A stretch of DNA of 64,000 nucleotides from Bradyrhizobium diazoefficiens (GTDB lineage: Bacteria > Pseudomonadota > Alphaproteobacteria > Rhizobiales > Xanthobacteraceae). Shown here piece after piece: positions 29,116 to 38,061 of this stretch. Within the stretch, counting starts at the first letter, position 1; every line of letters starts with the position of its first letter. The notes below the pieces were generated by a model. That model ran no database searches, had not been told where the DNA came from, and saw only the letters and a list, made by a program, of their open reading frames with translations. The position numbers and the translations under genes are program-made. Location: NCBI RefSeq assembly GCF_016599855.1, contig NZ_CP067041.1:1674001-1738000 (forward strand), read 5' to 3'.

Positions 29116-30798
29116 TCAATCAAACTTGTAGGAGGCCTGCAGGAACGTGCCCCATCGCTCCATGCGATAGTTCGCAGGAAGGGTCCCCTCGACAACACGA
29201 AAGCTGTCCGCCTTTTGGGCTTCATTGGGGAATATCTCGCTATGTTTTCGAGTCCACATGGCCCAATACCTGGCGCCGATGCCGATGCTGAAGTTATTGG
29301 TGAGGAAATAGGAGAGGGTTCCTTCGACCTGCACCCCACCGCCACCGCTCCCGCGTTGATCGCTGAAGAACGTCAAATCTCGCAACAGATGATTGTCACG
29401 GCCTTGGAAGTCTGTCCAAGGCAGGTAAGCAGCATCGGCGCTGACGCGCCAACGGTCGAGGAACATCGTCTCAGCGCTGAGACCGATGCGCAGCGCATTC
29501 CAATTGGTGTCTTCGCTGCCGATGACGACCTTACCGCCGACTGCTTGACGGCATGGCGGCGAGGAGGCGATCTGCGCGCATCCCGTCGTGTCAGAGTTCT
29601 GGCCGTAATAGGTCCAGCCCATAAACCCGCCAACCTTAAAGGCGGTACCGCGCAAGAAATCATAGCCCGCATCGGCCGTGTAGTACATGAACCTTCCGTT
29701 CGTCTGGCCCGATATCGTGTTGGAATAGGCGAAACTAGCGGCCCAATCTTCATCGTTCACATTTCCGTTGTTGAATCGGCCGAGGCCGATGTTGCCCTTC
29801 AGGAAGATCCCCCAGGGGCTGTCCACGCGTTCGAACAGCTCACCGGAGATCCCGTCCAGTTTGTGATAGGTGAGCCTTGATACGAGCTCGCTCCCGGCGC
29901 CCCATTGAAACATTCCTCGGCTCAGCCATAACCGTGTGCCGCTTTCCAGCGACCAACCGCGAGTGAAGGCAATCGGCGACGCGTTGAGAGTCGGCGTTGC
30001 CCCATACAGCGGCGTATCGGGCCATCCCAGCGTCCTCGGATCGGCGCCGAAATGATAGTTCAGGGAAAGTATGCCGATGTGATAGCTGCTGGACGGGTGG
30101 GTGATGTTGGCTGGGACCGTTTCCAACGGAAGCCGTGCGGTTGGAGGGGTTGCAACACTTGGTCCACCAAACCACAGATAATCGTACTCAAGTCCAACGG
30201 ACCATGCAGGCGTGATCGCCTGCTCCACGCCGGCGCCGATTGTGCCACCGACCCGACCATACTCGAATTGAGTAACATTCTGTGGCGCCCAGCTAAATTC
30301 GCGGTTGTTGAGGACATCGCCCTGATTGTGTTGCCAGGCCACACCTCCCTTGAGATAAGCCAGCGTATGGCCCTGCGAGCCAAACGCGTAACCGAGGCGA
30401 CCGGTGCCGGTGAAAAAGATGTTTGGACTCGCATTGCAGGTTGCGCTCACAACAGATCCGGAAACGGCAAGACAGGTGTTTGTACCGTCCGATGCGGCGC
30501 CACTGGCACCCACTTCAACGCCAAAAATCCAGTTGTCCTTCTGCCAATTATAGCCGATCTGGCCTCCCAGCAGAAACATTGGGGTATCGACCACATCCCC
30601 GTAGATTGATGGGCCATACGGGTCACTGAATGATGTCCGGCCGTAGCCCCCGCCACCGTGCGCGCCGAAATATCCTCCGGTCCAGCTCCACAGCACCGGT
30701 GAGGCTTCTATCTCGGTCTTAAGAAATGCCGAATTGACCGCACCGCTTGCAACGAGCGCAGCTGTTGCTGCACCCCAAGAAAAAACTCCAGATCGCAT
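29116..30798 (-). CDS. Outer-membrane double beta-barrel protein (Omp25/RopB-like N-half)
   Basis: A 560-residue exported protein with signal peptide (AATAALVASGAVNSAF). The first about 260 residues resemble alphaproteobacterial Omp25/Omp31 8-strand barrels (WTGGYFGAHGGGGYGRTSF, QIGYNWQKDNWIFGVEVGAS, and YHIGILSLNYHFGADP as the closing strand). A second part (about 270-560) has its own alternating Tyr/Gly strands and ends NYRMERWGTFLQASYKFD, with terminal aromatic F-D typical of outer-membrane barrels. The family thus fuses two barrels or one barrel plus an omptin-size domain. A paralog, similar throughout by eye, lies at 47297-49018 in the opposite orientation. It could be a porin, adhesin or surface protease-like protein. 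No catalytic residues are recognised. Confidence 0.75.
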   Translation of the reverse strand: MRSGVFSWGAATAALVASGAVNSAFLKTEIEASPVLWSWTGGYFGAHGGGGYGRTSFSDPYGPSIYGDVVDTPMFLLGGQIGYNWQKDNWIFGVEVGASGAASDGTNTCLAVSGSVVSATCNASPNIFFTGTGRLGYAFGSQGHTLAYLKGGVAWQHNQGDVLNNREFSWAPQNVTQFEYGRVGGTIGAGVEQAITPAWSVGLEYDYLWFGGPSVATPPTARLPLETVPANITHPSSSYHIGILSLNYHFGADPRTLGWPDTPLYGATPTLNASPIAFTRGWSLESGTRLWLSRGMFQWGAGSELVSRLTYHKLDGISGELFERVDSPWGIFLKGNIGLGRFNNGNVNDEDWAASFAYSNTISGQTNGRFMYYTADAGYDFLRGTAFKVGGFMGWTYYGQNSDTTGCAQIASSPPCRQAVGGKVVIGSEDTNWNALRIGLSAETMFLDRWRVSADAAYLPWTDFQGRDNHLLRDLTFFSDQRGSGGGGVQVEGTLSYFLTNNFSIGIGARYWAMWTRKHSEIFPNEAQKADSFRVVEGTLPANYRMERWGTFLQASYKFD

Positions 30799-31274
30799 CT
30801 CACCTCACCAAACACAACGCGCCGTCTTGGAATGAACCCCGAGTGGCCGATGTTGTTGGCGCCGCCTCCAGGCCGCTTAAGATGTGCAGGATCTAGGCCA
30901 GTGCACACGACGCGTATTGCCTGCGGTTTTCGTTGGCGATGTCGTCTTTGCCTCTCAAGGCTGGGCGGATTTGAAACGGTGCGTCTGAAGAGGACACAAA
31001 GCGCGTGCCCCATGTTCGGCGATTCTGGATCGAATACGAGGACGGCAGTCGATCCCGTCTCCGCTGCCTAGGGGGCGGCGGGATGCTGACGCTCCTGCGG
31101 CAGCTTTTGCAAGATGAGAAGCTGAGGCGTCCGTTTGTCCATTCACATTCGATCGGACGACCTCGATCCAAACGAACCGATTTCTGCAATCGCGAAGCCG
31201 GTGCTGTCCTGGTGAGCGCGCGCTGGTGACTGTCATCACGACCAGCAAACGCAGGCATTTGTTGATACCGATGT
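30799..31274. other. Gene-free region upstream of both flanking transcription units
   Basis: Contains the promoter region of the outer-membrane protein gene (leftward) and precedes the NifA-type site (rightward). The leftward strand has a GG-N10-GC arrangement (TGGCCTAGATCCTGC, about 30890) with a poor match to the sigma54 consensus. No gene is recognised. Confidence 0.35.
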
Positions 31275-31290
31275 TGTCGGGTTTGTAACA
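31275..31290 (+). promoter_or_regulatory. NifA-type upstream activator sequence
   Basis: TGTCGGGTTTGTAACA fits TGT-N10-ACA exactly. It lies about 100 bp upstream of a perfect -24/-12 promoter, within the 80-150 bp range usual for NifA sites in rhizobia. Confidence 0.65.
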
Positions 31291-31388
31291 GCGGTCTGCG
31301 GCCAGGTCGGGATCACAACAACCCTCTGATAGGCGGCTCGCGCGCACTATCTGCTTTCAAAGCACGGACTTTTTCTCTGATGCAGTCT

Positions 31389-31403
31389 TGGCACGATCAT
31401 TGC
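31389..31403 (+). promoter_or_regulatory. Sigma54 (-24/-12) promoter
   Basis: TGGCACGATCATTGC matches the TGGCACG-N4-TTGC consensus at every position. Transcription would begin near 31415 and run into the SxtJ-DUF5989-carbamoyltransferase-SGNH operon. A TGT-N10-ACA site lies upstream at 31275. Confidence 0.75.
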
Positions 31404-31475
31404 CACATCCTGGCCGGGCGTTGTCAACGCCAACCGAGAACTCCGAGGAGAGCATGAGTACCGTCTGCACTGGCA

Positions 31476-31700
31476 ATGTCGCAGAAATCAGGGGCTGCGC
31501 TACCCGTCCACGTCACAGCGATTCTGCAGCCATCCAACACAGGCTGGCTCCACTTCGCGGAGACGAACAGAACTGCCGCGAGAGCTGTCGCCCTTGGAAT
31601 AATGTCGTCCGGACTTCCGGCTCCGATCGCCACAATATCGGAGTATGTACCGTGCGGCCATTCTTGTGAGACACGATACATAGCAGGAGATATAGCATGA
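31476..31700 (+). CDS. Possible leader ORF of the carbamoyltransferase operon
   Basis: A 74-codon frame whose TGA overlaps the ATG of the next gene (ATGA), the usual arrangement for translational coupling. A competing frame at 31454-31669 has the better ribosome binding site (GAGGAGAG before ATG 31454). Neither product resembles a known family. At most one is real, and both may be accidental in a long 5' leader. Confidence 0.25.
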   Translation: MSQKSGAALPVHVTAILQPSNTGWLHFAETNRTAARAVALGIMSSGLPAPIATISEYVPCGHSCETRYIAGDIA

Positions 31701-32098
31701 GAGTGCCGGCCAAACTGCCGTCCAATCGACGCTTCGGCCTCACGTTTTGCGCCCTTTTTTTTGCATTGGGCGCATGCGCGGCCATCAAGGGACAACTCGC
31801 TGCCGCTTACGTGTCGCTCTTTGCGGTTGGTGTCGCATTCGGCGGCATAGCATTGACCCTCCCGCGATTGCTCGCGCCGGCCAACCTACTCTGGTTCTAC
31901 TTCGGCGAGTTGCTTGGACGGATCGTCAGCCCGCTGGTTCTGGGCATCATTTATTTCGGGCTTCTGGTACCGATCGCCTTCATCGCTCGCTTGCTCGGGC
32001 GCGATGAGCTTCATTTGAAGCGACGACCAGTCGCAAGTTACTGGATCAGTCGTAGCCCGCCAGGTCCGACAGGTCAGTCCTTCACACACCAGTTCTGA
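31697..32098 (+). CDS. SxtJ family membrane protein
   Basis: A 133-residue integral membrane protein with an N-terminal basic stretch and about three to four hydrophobic helices (LTFCALFFALGACAAI, YVSLFAVGVAFGGIALTL, LVLGIIYFGLLVPIAFIARL). The A-P-A-N-L-L-W-F-Y-F-G-E-L-L-G motif is characteristic of SxtJ-like proteins, which are typically encoded next to a DUF5989 protein and a NodU-type carbamoyltransferase, as here. The biochemical role of SxtJ proteins is not established. AGGAGA precedes ATG 31697. It is the first clear gene of a five-gene operon downstream of the -24/-12 promoter. Confidence 0.8.
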   Translation: MRVPAKLPSNRRFGLTFCALFFALGACAAIKGQLAAAYVSLFAVGVAFGGIALTLPRLLAPANLLWFYFGELLGRIVSPLVLGIIYFGLLVPIAFIARLLGRDELHLKRRPVASYWISRSPPGPTGQSFTHQF

Positions 32099-32105
32099 GG
32101 CGCAT

Positions 32106-32258
32106 ATGTTTCTCTTCATCAAGGAACTCTGGGCTTTCATGCGTGTTCGCAAAAAGATGTGGCTCGCCCCCCCAATTCTTCTCATGGTGCTCATAGCCGC
32201 TCTGCTAGTTCTGGCGCAAGGCTCTGTCATGGCGCCGTTCGTTTACACGCTGTTCTGA
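32106..32258 (+). CDS. DUF5989 family small membrane protein
   Basis: A 50-residue protein, typical for this family: MFLFIKELWAFMRVRKKMWL is the family-like amphipathic and basic N-terminus, followed by a single membrane helix (PPILLMVLIAALLVLAQGS) and a short end APFVYTLF. It lies 7 bases after the SxtJ gene and 3 bases before the carbamoyltransferase gene, so the three are tightly coupled. The function is unknown. The conserved triad suggests it anchors or partners the transferase at the membrane. Confidence 0.85.
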   Translation: MFLFIKELWAFMRVRKKMWLAPPILLMVLIAALLVLAQGSVMAPFVYTLF

Positions 32259-32261
32259 CCA

Positions 32262-34097
32262 GTGAATATTCTGGGTATCTCAGCTTACTACCACGACTCC
32301 GCCGCTTGTCTCGTCTCAGACGGCGAACTGGTAGCTGCCGCGCAGGAAGAGCGCTTTACGCGGAAAAAACACGATCCAGGCTTTCCTGCCTGTGCGGCTC
32401 GTTACTGTCTTCGCGCTGCAGGGCTATGTCCAGCAGACGTCGACTATGTAGTCTTCTACGACAAGCCCTTTAGTAAATTCGAGCGGATATTTGAAACCTA
32501 TCTAGCTTTCGCGCCGAAGGGATTTTACAGTTTCGCAACGTCGATGCCGGTTTGGCTGAAGGACAAGCTGTTTCAAAGAACGTTGATTGCCGAGGCCCTG
32601 AACGAGCACCTCGGGAGTGATGTTGATTGGTCGAGGCGACTCCGCTTTTCAGAGCACCATCTCAGTCACGCAGCGTCGGCGTTCTTCCCGTCGCCATTCC
32701 ACGAAGCCGCAGTGTTAACGATGGATGGTGTCGGAGAGTGGACGACAACCTCGCTTGCGATCGGTAAGGGAAAGGAACTGTCAGTCTACAAGGAGATTCA
32801 CTTTCCGCATTCGCTTGGCTTGTTGTACTCAGCGTTCACTTACTACATCGGTTTCAAGGTGAACTCCGGTGAGTACAAGGTAATGGGACTGGCGCCCTAC
32901 GGCGAGCCAAAGTATGTGCATCTGATAAAGGAGCACTTGATCAACATCAAGGAGGATGGGTCATTCCACCTGGACATGAGCTTCTTTGACTATTGTACCG
33001 GACTAACAATGACCAATGGTCGCTTCGAGACGCTATTTGGTGGTCCGGCCAGACGCCCGGAAAGTGGGTTGACGCAGAGGGAGATGGATCTAGCGGCCTC
33101 CATTCAGGCCGTTATCGAGGAGGTCGTCCTAAGGCTCGCAAAAGAAATCCGGACCACAACCGGCCAGAGAAACCTCTGCCTCGCAGGAGGAGTGGCGCTT
33201 AATTGTGTGGCGAACGGAAAGCTCATGCGGGAAAAACTCTTCGACAACATCTGGATTCAGCCGGCTTCTGGCGACGCCGGCGGCGCGGTGGGCGCAGCAC
33301 TGGCTGCCTACTATCTCATGCTTGAAAAGCCCAGGAGCGTCCCTGCGGGCGACAGCATGAACGGCGCGTACCTCGGACCGGAGTTCAGTCAGCGCGAAAT
33401 CGAAGAGCGTCTAGGAAAAGCCGGCGCGGTATTCACGGCGGAAATCGATGAAGCACTGATCGACAGTGTCGCACATGCTCTGATCGACGGTAAGGCGGTT
33501 GGGTGGATGCAGGGTCGGATGGAGTTCGGCCCGCGAGCGCTCGGCGGACGTTCCATCATTGCTGATCCCCGCTCACCGACTGTCCAGAAGCAGCTAAATC
33601 TCAAGGTGAAGTATCGCGAGTCTTTCCGCCCATTTGCGCCGAGTGTTTTGCGAGAGGACGTGTCGCAATGGTTTCAGCTTCATTCCGACAGCCCCTACAT
33701 GCTCCTTGTGGCCGACGTGCTGAACACGAAGCAGTTGCCGATGTCAGAAAAGCAAAAGCAGCTCTTCGGCATCGATAAATTGAACGTCGTGCGCTCGGAA
33801 ATTCCGGCCGTCACACACGTGGACTACTCCGCGCGCGTGCAGACTGTGCACAACACGACCAATCCGCGGTTTCACAGATTGATATCGAAGTTCAAGGAAC
33901 TAACCGGATGCCCTGTTCTCGTGAACACCTCATTCAACGTGCGAGGAGAACCGATCGTTTGCACTCCAGAGGATGCGTTCCGCTGTTTCATGGGAACGGA
34001 AATCGAAATGCTGGCCGTCGGCAATTCGCTCTTACGGAAGGAAGACCAGAGCAGAACGTTGATGAAGAACTATCGTCGTTGCTATGAACTCGATTAG
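32262..34097 (+). CDS. NodU/CmcH family O-carbamoyltransferase
   Basis: A 611-residue carbamoyltransferase that would use carbamoyl phosphate and ATP to carbamoylate a hydroxyl group. The N-terminal Kae1-like domain starts MNILGISAYYHDSAACLVSD. The metal/ATP-site histidines lie in SEHHLSHAASAF (about 130-140), then MDGVGEW and SLGLLYSAFTYYIGF; LAGGVALNCVANGKL is the nucleotide loop. The C-terminal YrdC-like domain carries GRMEFGPRALGGRSI and VNTSFNVRGEPIVC. It is longer than NodU (about 560 residues) and sits with SxtJ/DUF5989/SGNH genes rather than nod genes, so the acceptor is more likely a surface glycan or other metabolite than Nod factor. The start is GTG 32262, 3 bases after the previous stop. 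Confidence 0.9.
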   Translation: MNILGISAYYHDSAACLVSDGELVAAAQEERFTRKKHDPGFPACAARYCLRAAGLCPADVDYVVFYDKPFSKFERIFETYLAFAPKGFYSFATSMPVWLKDKLFQRTLIAEALNEHLGSDVDWSRRLRFSEHHLSHAASAFFPSPFHEAAVLTMDGVGEWTTTSLAIGKGKELSVYKEIHFPHSLGLLYSAFTYYIGFKVNSGEYKVMGLAPYGEPKYVHLIKEHLINIKEDGSFHLDMSFFDYCTGLTMTNGRFETLFGGPARRPESGLTQREMDLAASIQAVIEEVVLRLAKEIRTTTGQRNLCLAGGVALNCVANGKLMREKLFDNIWIQPASGDAGGAVGAALAAYYLMLEKPRSVPAGDSMNGAYLGPEFSQREIEERLGKAGAVFTAEIDEALIDSVAHALIDGKAVGWMQGRMEFGPRALGGRSIIADPRSPTVQKQLNLKVKYRESFRPFAPSVLREDVSQWFQLHSDSPYMLLVADVLNTKQLPMSEKQKQLFGIDKLNVVRSEIPAVTHVDYSARVQTVHNTTNPRFHRLISKFKELTGCPVLVNTSFNVRGEPIVCTPEDAFRCFMGTEIEMLAVGNSLLRKEDQSRTLMKNYRRCYELD

Positions 34098-34192
34098 AAC
34101 GCGAGGCGTTCAAGCTGTGCGCTTGGCAGCCGTCGTGACTTCTATCTCCTGTACGAACGATTTTGGCGCGCATTTCGAAGAAAGCCATCCAC

Positions 34193-35200
34193 ATGGATGT
34201 CAAAACAAAAAACGCAATCTTCGGAATGCTTTCAATAGCTACTAGCCTGATTACGGCGGCCGCCCTACTGGAATTCTATGTGCGTTTAACGCAGGCAGAC
34301 GGCACTAATTTTGACATCGAAATGTGGCGTTACGCCAAAGACCTGAAAGTGGTTAGTGACATACCCGGTGCAGGGCACGAACATACCCCTGGAAAGGGTG
34401 GGGTTTACATGGGGGTCCCAGTAACAATCAACTCAGCAGGTTGGCGCGATCGCGAACATTCCGTGGAGAAAGAGAGTGGCACTGTTCGGATCATGATGCT
34501 TGGCGACTCCTTGACGTTTGGATGGGGCGCAAGACCTGAAGACATCACATCATATCGATTGGAAAGGCTGCTGAACGCGAAGGAAAAAAAATTCGAGGTC
34601 ATAAATACTGGGATTGGAAATGCTAACACAGCTATGGAAGCAACGTACTTCATGAAGAAGGCGTACGTATACAAGCCTGACATCGTCGTACTGAACTATT
34701 TTATTAATGACGCAGAGCCAACACCGCGAAGGACGGAGAATTTCTTTCTAGAGCACTTCTATTCAGCGGTGTTCATCGCGGGTCGTTTCGATGCCCTTAT
34801 GCGAACATACTTCGGCAAGGCCGATTGGCAGCACTATTACCGCGGTCTCTACCAAGGGAATGAACCCGGCTGGTTGGTTGCACAGGCTGCCTTGAAAGAA
34901 CTTGCGAGCTATTGCAAGGCGCGAAACATCAAACTCATTGTAGTTAACTACCCGGAACTGCACGAGCTGTCCCCATATCCATTTCAGGATATAACGAGTC
35001 TCGTTGCCTCCAAGGTGAAAGCGCTCAGTATACCATTTCTGGATCTTCTTCCGGCTGTGGAAAATCAAGCCCCACAGTCCCTCTGGGTCACGAAGACAGA
35101 CTCCCACCCAAACGGTAAAGCGGCCGGACTCTACGCGGACTCAATTATGAGAGCCCTAGTGGCCCAAATTCCCGAAGACTTTCGAGGGTCTGTAAATTGA
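34193..35200 (+). CDS. Membrane-anchored SGNH/GDSL hydrolase
   Basis: About 335 residues: an N-terminal signal anchor (IFGMLSIATSLITAAALLEF) and an extracytoplasmic SGNH hydrolase domain. The nucleophile block is MMLGDSLTFGWG (Ser about 104), the Gly and Asn blocks are NTGIGNANTAMEA and NYFINDAE, and the catalytic Asp/His pair is in KTDSHPNGKAAGLYAD (about 300). It would add or remove acyl groups on a polysaccharide in the periplasm. ATG 34193 begins the anchor; TTG 34163 is an alternative. It is fourth in the carbamoyltransferase operon and its stop overlaps the next gene. The DNA here is visibly more A+T-rich than the flanks. Confidence 0.82.
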   Translation: MDVKTKNAIFGMLSIATSLITAAALLEFYVRLTQADGTNFDIEMWRYAKDLKVVSDIPGAGHEHTPGKGGVYMGVPVTINSAGWRDREHSVEKESGTVRIMMLGDSLTFGWGARPEDITSYRLERLLNAKEKKFEVINTGIGNANTAMEATYFMKKAYVYKPDIVVLNYFINDAEPTPRRTENFFLEHFYSAVFIAGRFDALMRTYFGKADWQHYYRGLYQGNEPGWLVAQAALKELASYCKARNIKLIVVNYPELHELSPYPFQDITSLVASKVKALSIPFLDLLPAVENQAPQSLWVTKTDSHPNGKAAGLYADSIMRALVAQIPEDFRGSVN

Positions 35201-36408
35201 AGGAATCCTCTTCCACGGAAAACCGTGTGGAAGCAGATGCGCTGCTGAGAACGGCCGCTGTGAGGACGAGGGTCGTTCGCTTGACGGCCCTATTGAACGA
35301 GATATGGGCAATCCTTGGTGTCGCTCTTCTTTTGCTGACGACTCTGGAAGTATCGCTGACATCCTACTACGAGAGAGCTGACAAGAGAGAACGTCAAAGC
35401 GCCGCCAAGGCTGCAGCTAATTCTGGGGTGTATGCAAATCCCGACCTGGCGGAAGAATACTTCAAAGAACTCACCGAAGCCAAGGCGCGGGTGTGGGCTT
35501 CATATACGCAATCACAACAAACGGACTATGCGGGCAAATTCATTAACGTACACGAAGGCACCAGAAGAACGTGGAACTCCGAGGCAATCAAGGATGATAA
35601 GCGTACCAGGTTAAAAATATTCTTTTTTGGCGGGTCGACTTTGTGGGGGCTTGGATCTAGGGACGACTTCACCATTCCCTCCCTTGTCGCCAAAAGGTTA
35701 GCCGAAAATGGAATCAGCGCTGAAGTCACAAATTATGCAGTCATTGGTGATGTAACTACCCAAAGCTTGATTCGCTTCGTTCTCGAATTGAGAAAGCGGA
35801 ATGTTCCTGATTTGGTGGTCTTTTACGGCGGATCGGTTGAGGCTTTCTCCGCTTGTTATGAAGGAGAACCGGGCGTTCCGCTTGGCAACTCAAACCTCGA
35901 AAAAATATCTCCTAAAAAGGAGGCAAAAGCGCGCATAAGTATAAGGCGAGAAAACTTCGCGCTGATAAGATTGCTCACTGGCAAAACACAGCTCGCGGGG
36001 TGCTCGAAAAAATTAGACGTGTTGTCTGACGGAGCTCTAGATGTCTATCTAGGGAATGTTCGGTTTATAGAGGCTATTTCAAGGAGCTTATCCTTTAAAA
36101 CATTATTCTACCTTGAGCCTCAGCTGTCTGATAAAACACACAGAACAAAATATGAAGAGGATCAGCTTCTAAAATCAGAGAAACGGCTTCCAGGAAAAAA
36201 CGATCTTTACTCTCTTATGAGAAGCAAGTTGGTCAAGAGAGTAGATGAGAGTTCGGAGCAAAACGTGTTTCATGACTTACGTACTATCTTTTCCGATGCT
36301 GCCAGCCCAATTTACATGGACGGCGGGCATTATGGCGAGGGTGGAAATGATCGGATATCTCGGAGAATTACAGCCGACATATTGGCACTGTATGCTCCCG
36401 TGAAGTGA
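35197..36408 (+). CDS. Second SGNH-like membrane-anchored hydrolase
   Basis: A 403-residue protein with one membrane helix at about 33-50 (IWAILGVALLLLTTLEVSLT) and a periplasmic domain. The SGNH block I is degenerate in form but present as FFFGGSTLWGLGSRDDFTIP (Ser about 146). Block III-like DLVVFYGGSVEAF has Gly where Asn is expected, and the end DGGHYGEGGNDRI supplies the His. The start TTG 35197 overlaps the preceding stop (TTGA), which suggests coupling. It probably modifies the same exported glycan as the previous gene. The Lys-rich, A+T-rich coding style from 34.2 to 36.4 kb differs from the rest of the window and suggests a separate origin. Confidence 0.7.
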   Translation: MKESSSTENRVEADALLRTAAVRTRVVRLTALLNEIWAILGVALLLLTTLEVSLTSYYERADKRERQSAAKAAANSGVYANPDLAEEYFKELTEAKARVWASYTQSQQTDYAGKFINVHEGTRRTWNSEAIKDDKRTRLKIFFFGGSTLWGLGSRDDFTIPSLVAKRLAENGISAEVTNYAVIGDVTTQSLIRFVLELRKRNVPDLVVFYGGSVEAFSACYEGEPGVPLGNSNLEKISPKKEAKARISIRRENFALIRLLTGKTQLAGCSKKLDVLSDGALDVYLGNVRFIEAISRSLSFKTLFYLEPQLSDKTHRTKYEEDQLLKSEKRLPGKNDLYSLMRSKLVKRVDESSEQNVFHDLRTIFSDAASPIYMDGGHYGEGGNDRISRRITADILALYAPVK

Positions 36409-36753
36409 ACAACAGAGCTGGTCCCCGTTGTCTGAACAGAGTTTTCAGTGCACCGCTCCGCGCTCATAGCCAAGAACAGCCGCCGGCACCACGGCATCCA
36501 CCGCCGCCACAACCTGTACTTCTTCTTCAGAAATTATCGCCTGCTGCTTCTCGCAACTGACGTCGCCAACCGAACAACTGTTGCGGCGACATGCCGTCGC
36601 GCTGTAGCACAGATTGAGCCGCCGCTCGCTACGATTACAGGGCAATGACTTCTTTGTCGCGGAAGACGAGATGTCGACGAACCGGTTGGCTGGCCGCTCA
36701 CGTCGAGATGATCTTGACGGATTTCGAACAGCGCCACGATCGCCATAGGGATG
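36409..36753. other. Spacer between SGNH and hipA genes
   Basis: A minus-strand frame (36445-36645) with repeated Cys and acidic residues is open but unrecognised and lacks a ribosome binding site. No terminator is evident. Confidence 0.3.
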
Positions 36754-38061
36754 TCAGGCCTCGGCGATGAGCCTGGTGCGATGAAGGGCGGCAGTCCGTA
36801 TCGAGCTTGTTAGTTGCTCCGGAAAGTCCTTAGGAAGGGCTTTGAGCACATCGTCAAACGCTGTCTCGAACGTTTCTGCGAGATCCTTGAAGATGGAGCG
36901 TACGACGGCAACCCCGACGCGGGAGATCTCGGCCGTCTGTATGAAATGCCGAGGTAGGATTTCATTCACGGTGTAGTGTCGGCTCTTGCCGACCGACATC
37001 GCAAGCTTAAGTGCCTTGGGTTGAATTTGCTTCGCGTTTAGACTGGGTTGTGCACTTAGCACGTCATAAAGTGGTGTCAGACGAAAGCGGCCTCCGGGGC
37101 CGAGAAAGATGCTGAAATTCTTGGCGTGACCGTCAGTTGCTCCAATTAGCCAGAACACGATGCTCGCACGGAGAAACATCGTGAGATCTTGACTTGGTGC
37201 ATCGCTTCCTTTCAGCAGCTCCAGAATGTCTTTTAGTCCGGGCCCGCCATCCGACTGATATTTTCTAGTCGGCGGTACCGACAACGCTTGGCAGCTATCC
37301 TCCTGGGGCAGGCGGAGCAATCGCTTGTCGCTTGTCCAGCGGCGATCAAAACGCTCGACAACGAGCGTCCGGCGGCCTCCAAAATGAGTCATCTCGACGT
37401 TCGCTGCCGGGATACCAAGAGCTGAAATGAGTTTGAGGCAGAAGAATTCGTTCTCGACGCTGTTTGAGAGATCAATGCCGTTCGGCAAGCGCCCTATTTG
37501 TGGCTTCAGGATATGGGTGGTGGCGGTGGTCCCCACCGGCTTGTACCATTTGCCGTCCTGGCGCAGCAAAGCGGTCTTTTCCTGCGCACCGGCGATGGAA
37601 ATTCGAAAATCTTCGTCCTCATCGAGACCGAGCGGAGCCGCCGCCAGATTTTGAATGATATGCGCGACTTCATCGTCACTGATGAGCTTGCCTTCGATCT
37701 TGCCCGGCGGTCCCGGATCGATGCCTTCCGGTAGAAATTGGAGTGCCCCGACGCAGTCATGTCCGAGAGCCGAGAGGATGCTTTAGGCGTACGTACCGGT
37801 CGCGCCGACACGTTCGGCGACGCGCCTGCGTATCGGTTCGCCGTCCGGCAGCAGATTGTCGAAGACGTTGATGAGCGGAGCGCCGATATAGCGGTCCTCG
37901 CGAAGGGGGAGGGAGAGCGAGATCGGGAAGATCGACTGCCATGAGAGCCATTGCGCGTCGTAGCGAAAGTCGATGGCGCCGCTGGACTCGCGCTTGAGTA
38001 CGCCGATCAGGCGGCCATTTACGAACACGTTTAACGGAGCGTTGGCTTTCGGACGGGGCAT
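36754..38061 (-). pseudogene. hipA: HipA-family kinase toxin with in-frame stop
   Basis: The full frame from ATG 38061 is 435 codons, the normal HipA length, but it is broken by a single TAA at 37783-37785, where relatives have Tyr or Phe (...GATGTYA, stop, SILSALGHDCVGALQF...). All else is intact: N-domain (NVFVNGRLIGVLKRE, LREDRYIGAPLINVFDNLLP), ATP loop FRISIAGAQEKTALL, catalytic ATDGHAKNFS and metal-binding PLYDVLSA. HipA phosphorylates glutamyl-tRNA synthetase in E. coli and causes dormancy. Start ATG overlaps the hipB stop by one base (TAATG). A C-terminal fragment could start at 37569 but would lack the ATP loop, so activity is unlikely. Confidence 0.88.

Noticed and set aside
30885..30905. 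Leftward TGGCCTAGATCCTGC as a sigma54 promoter of the outer-membrane gene
   Set aside because: Only GG-N10-GC and TGGC agree; no NifA-type site upstream. Too weak to call.
32262..34097. Calling the carbamoyltransferase nodU
   Set aside because: It is longer than NodU, is not next to nodABCSIJ or a nod box, and sits in the SxtJ/DUF5989 context; only the family is certain.
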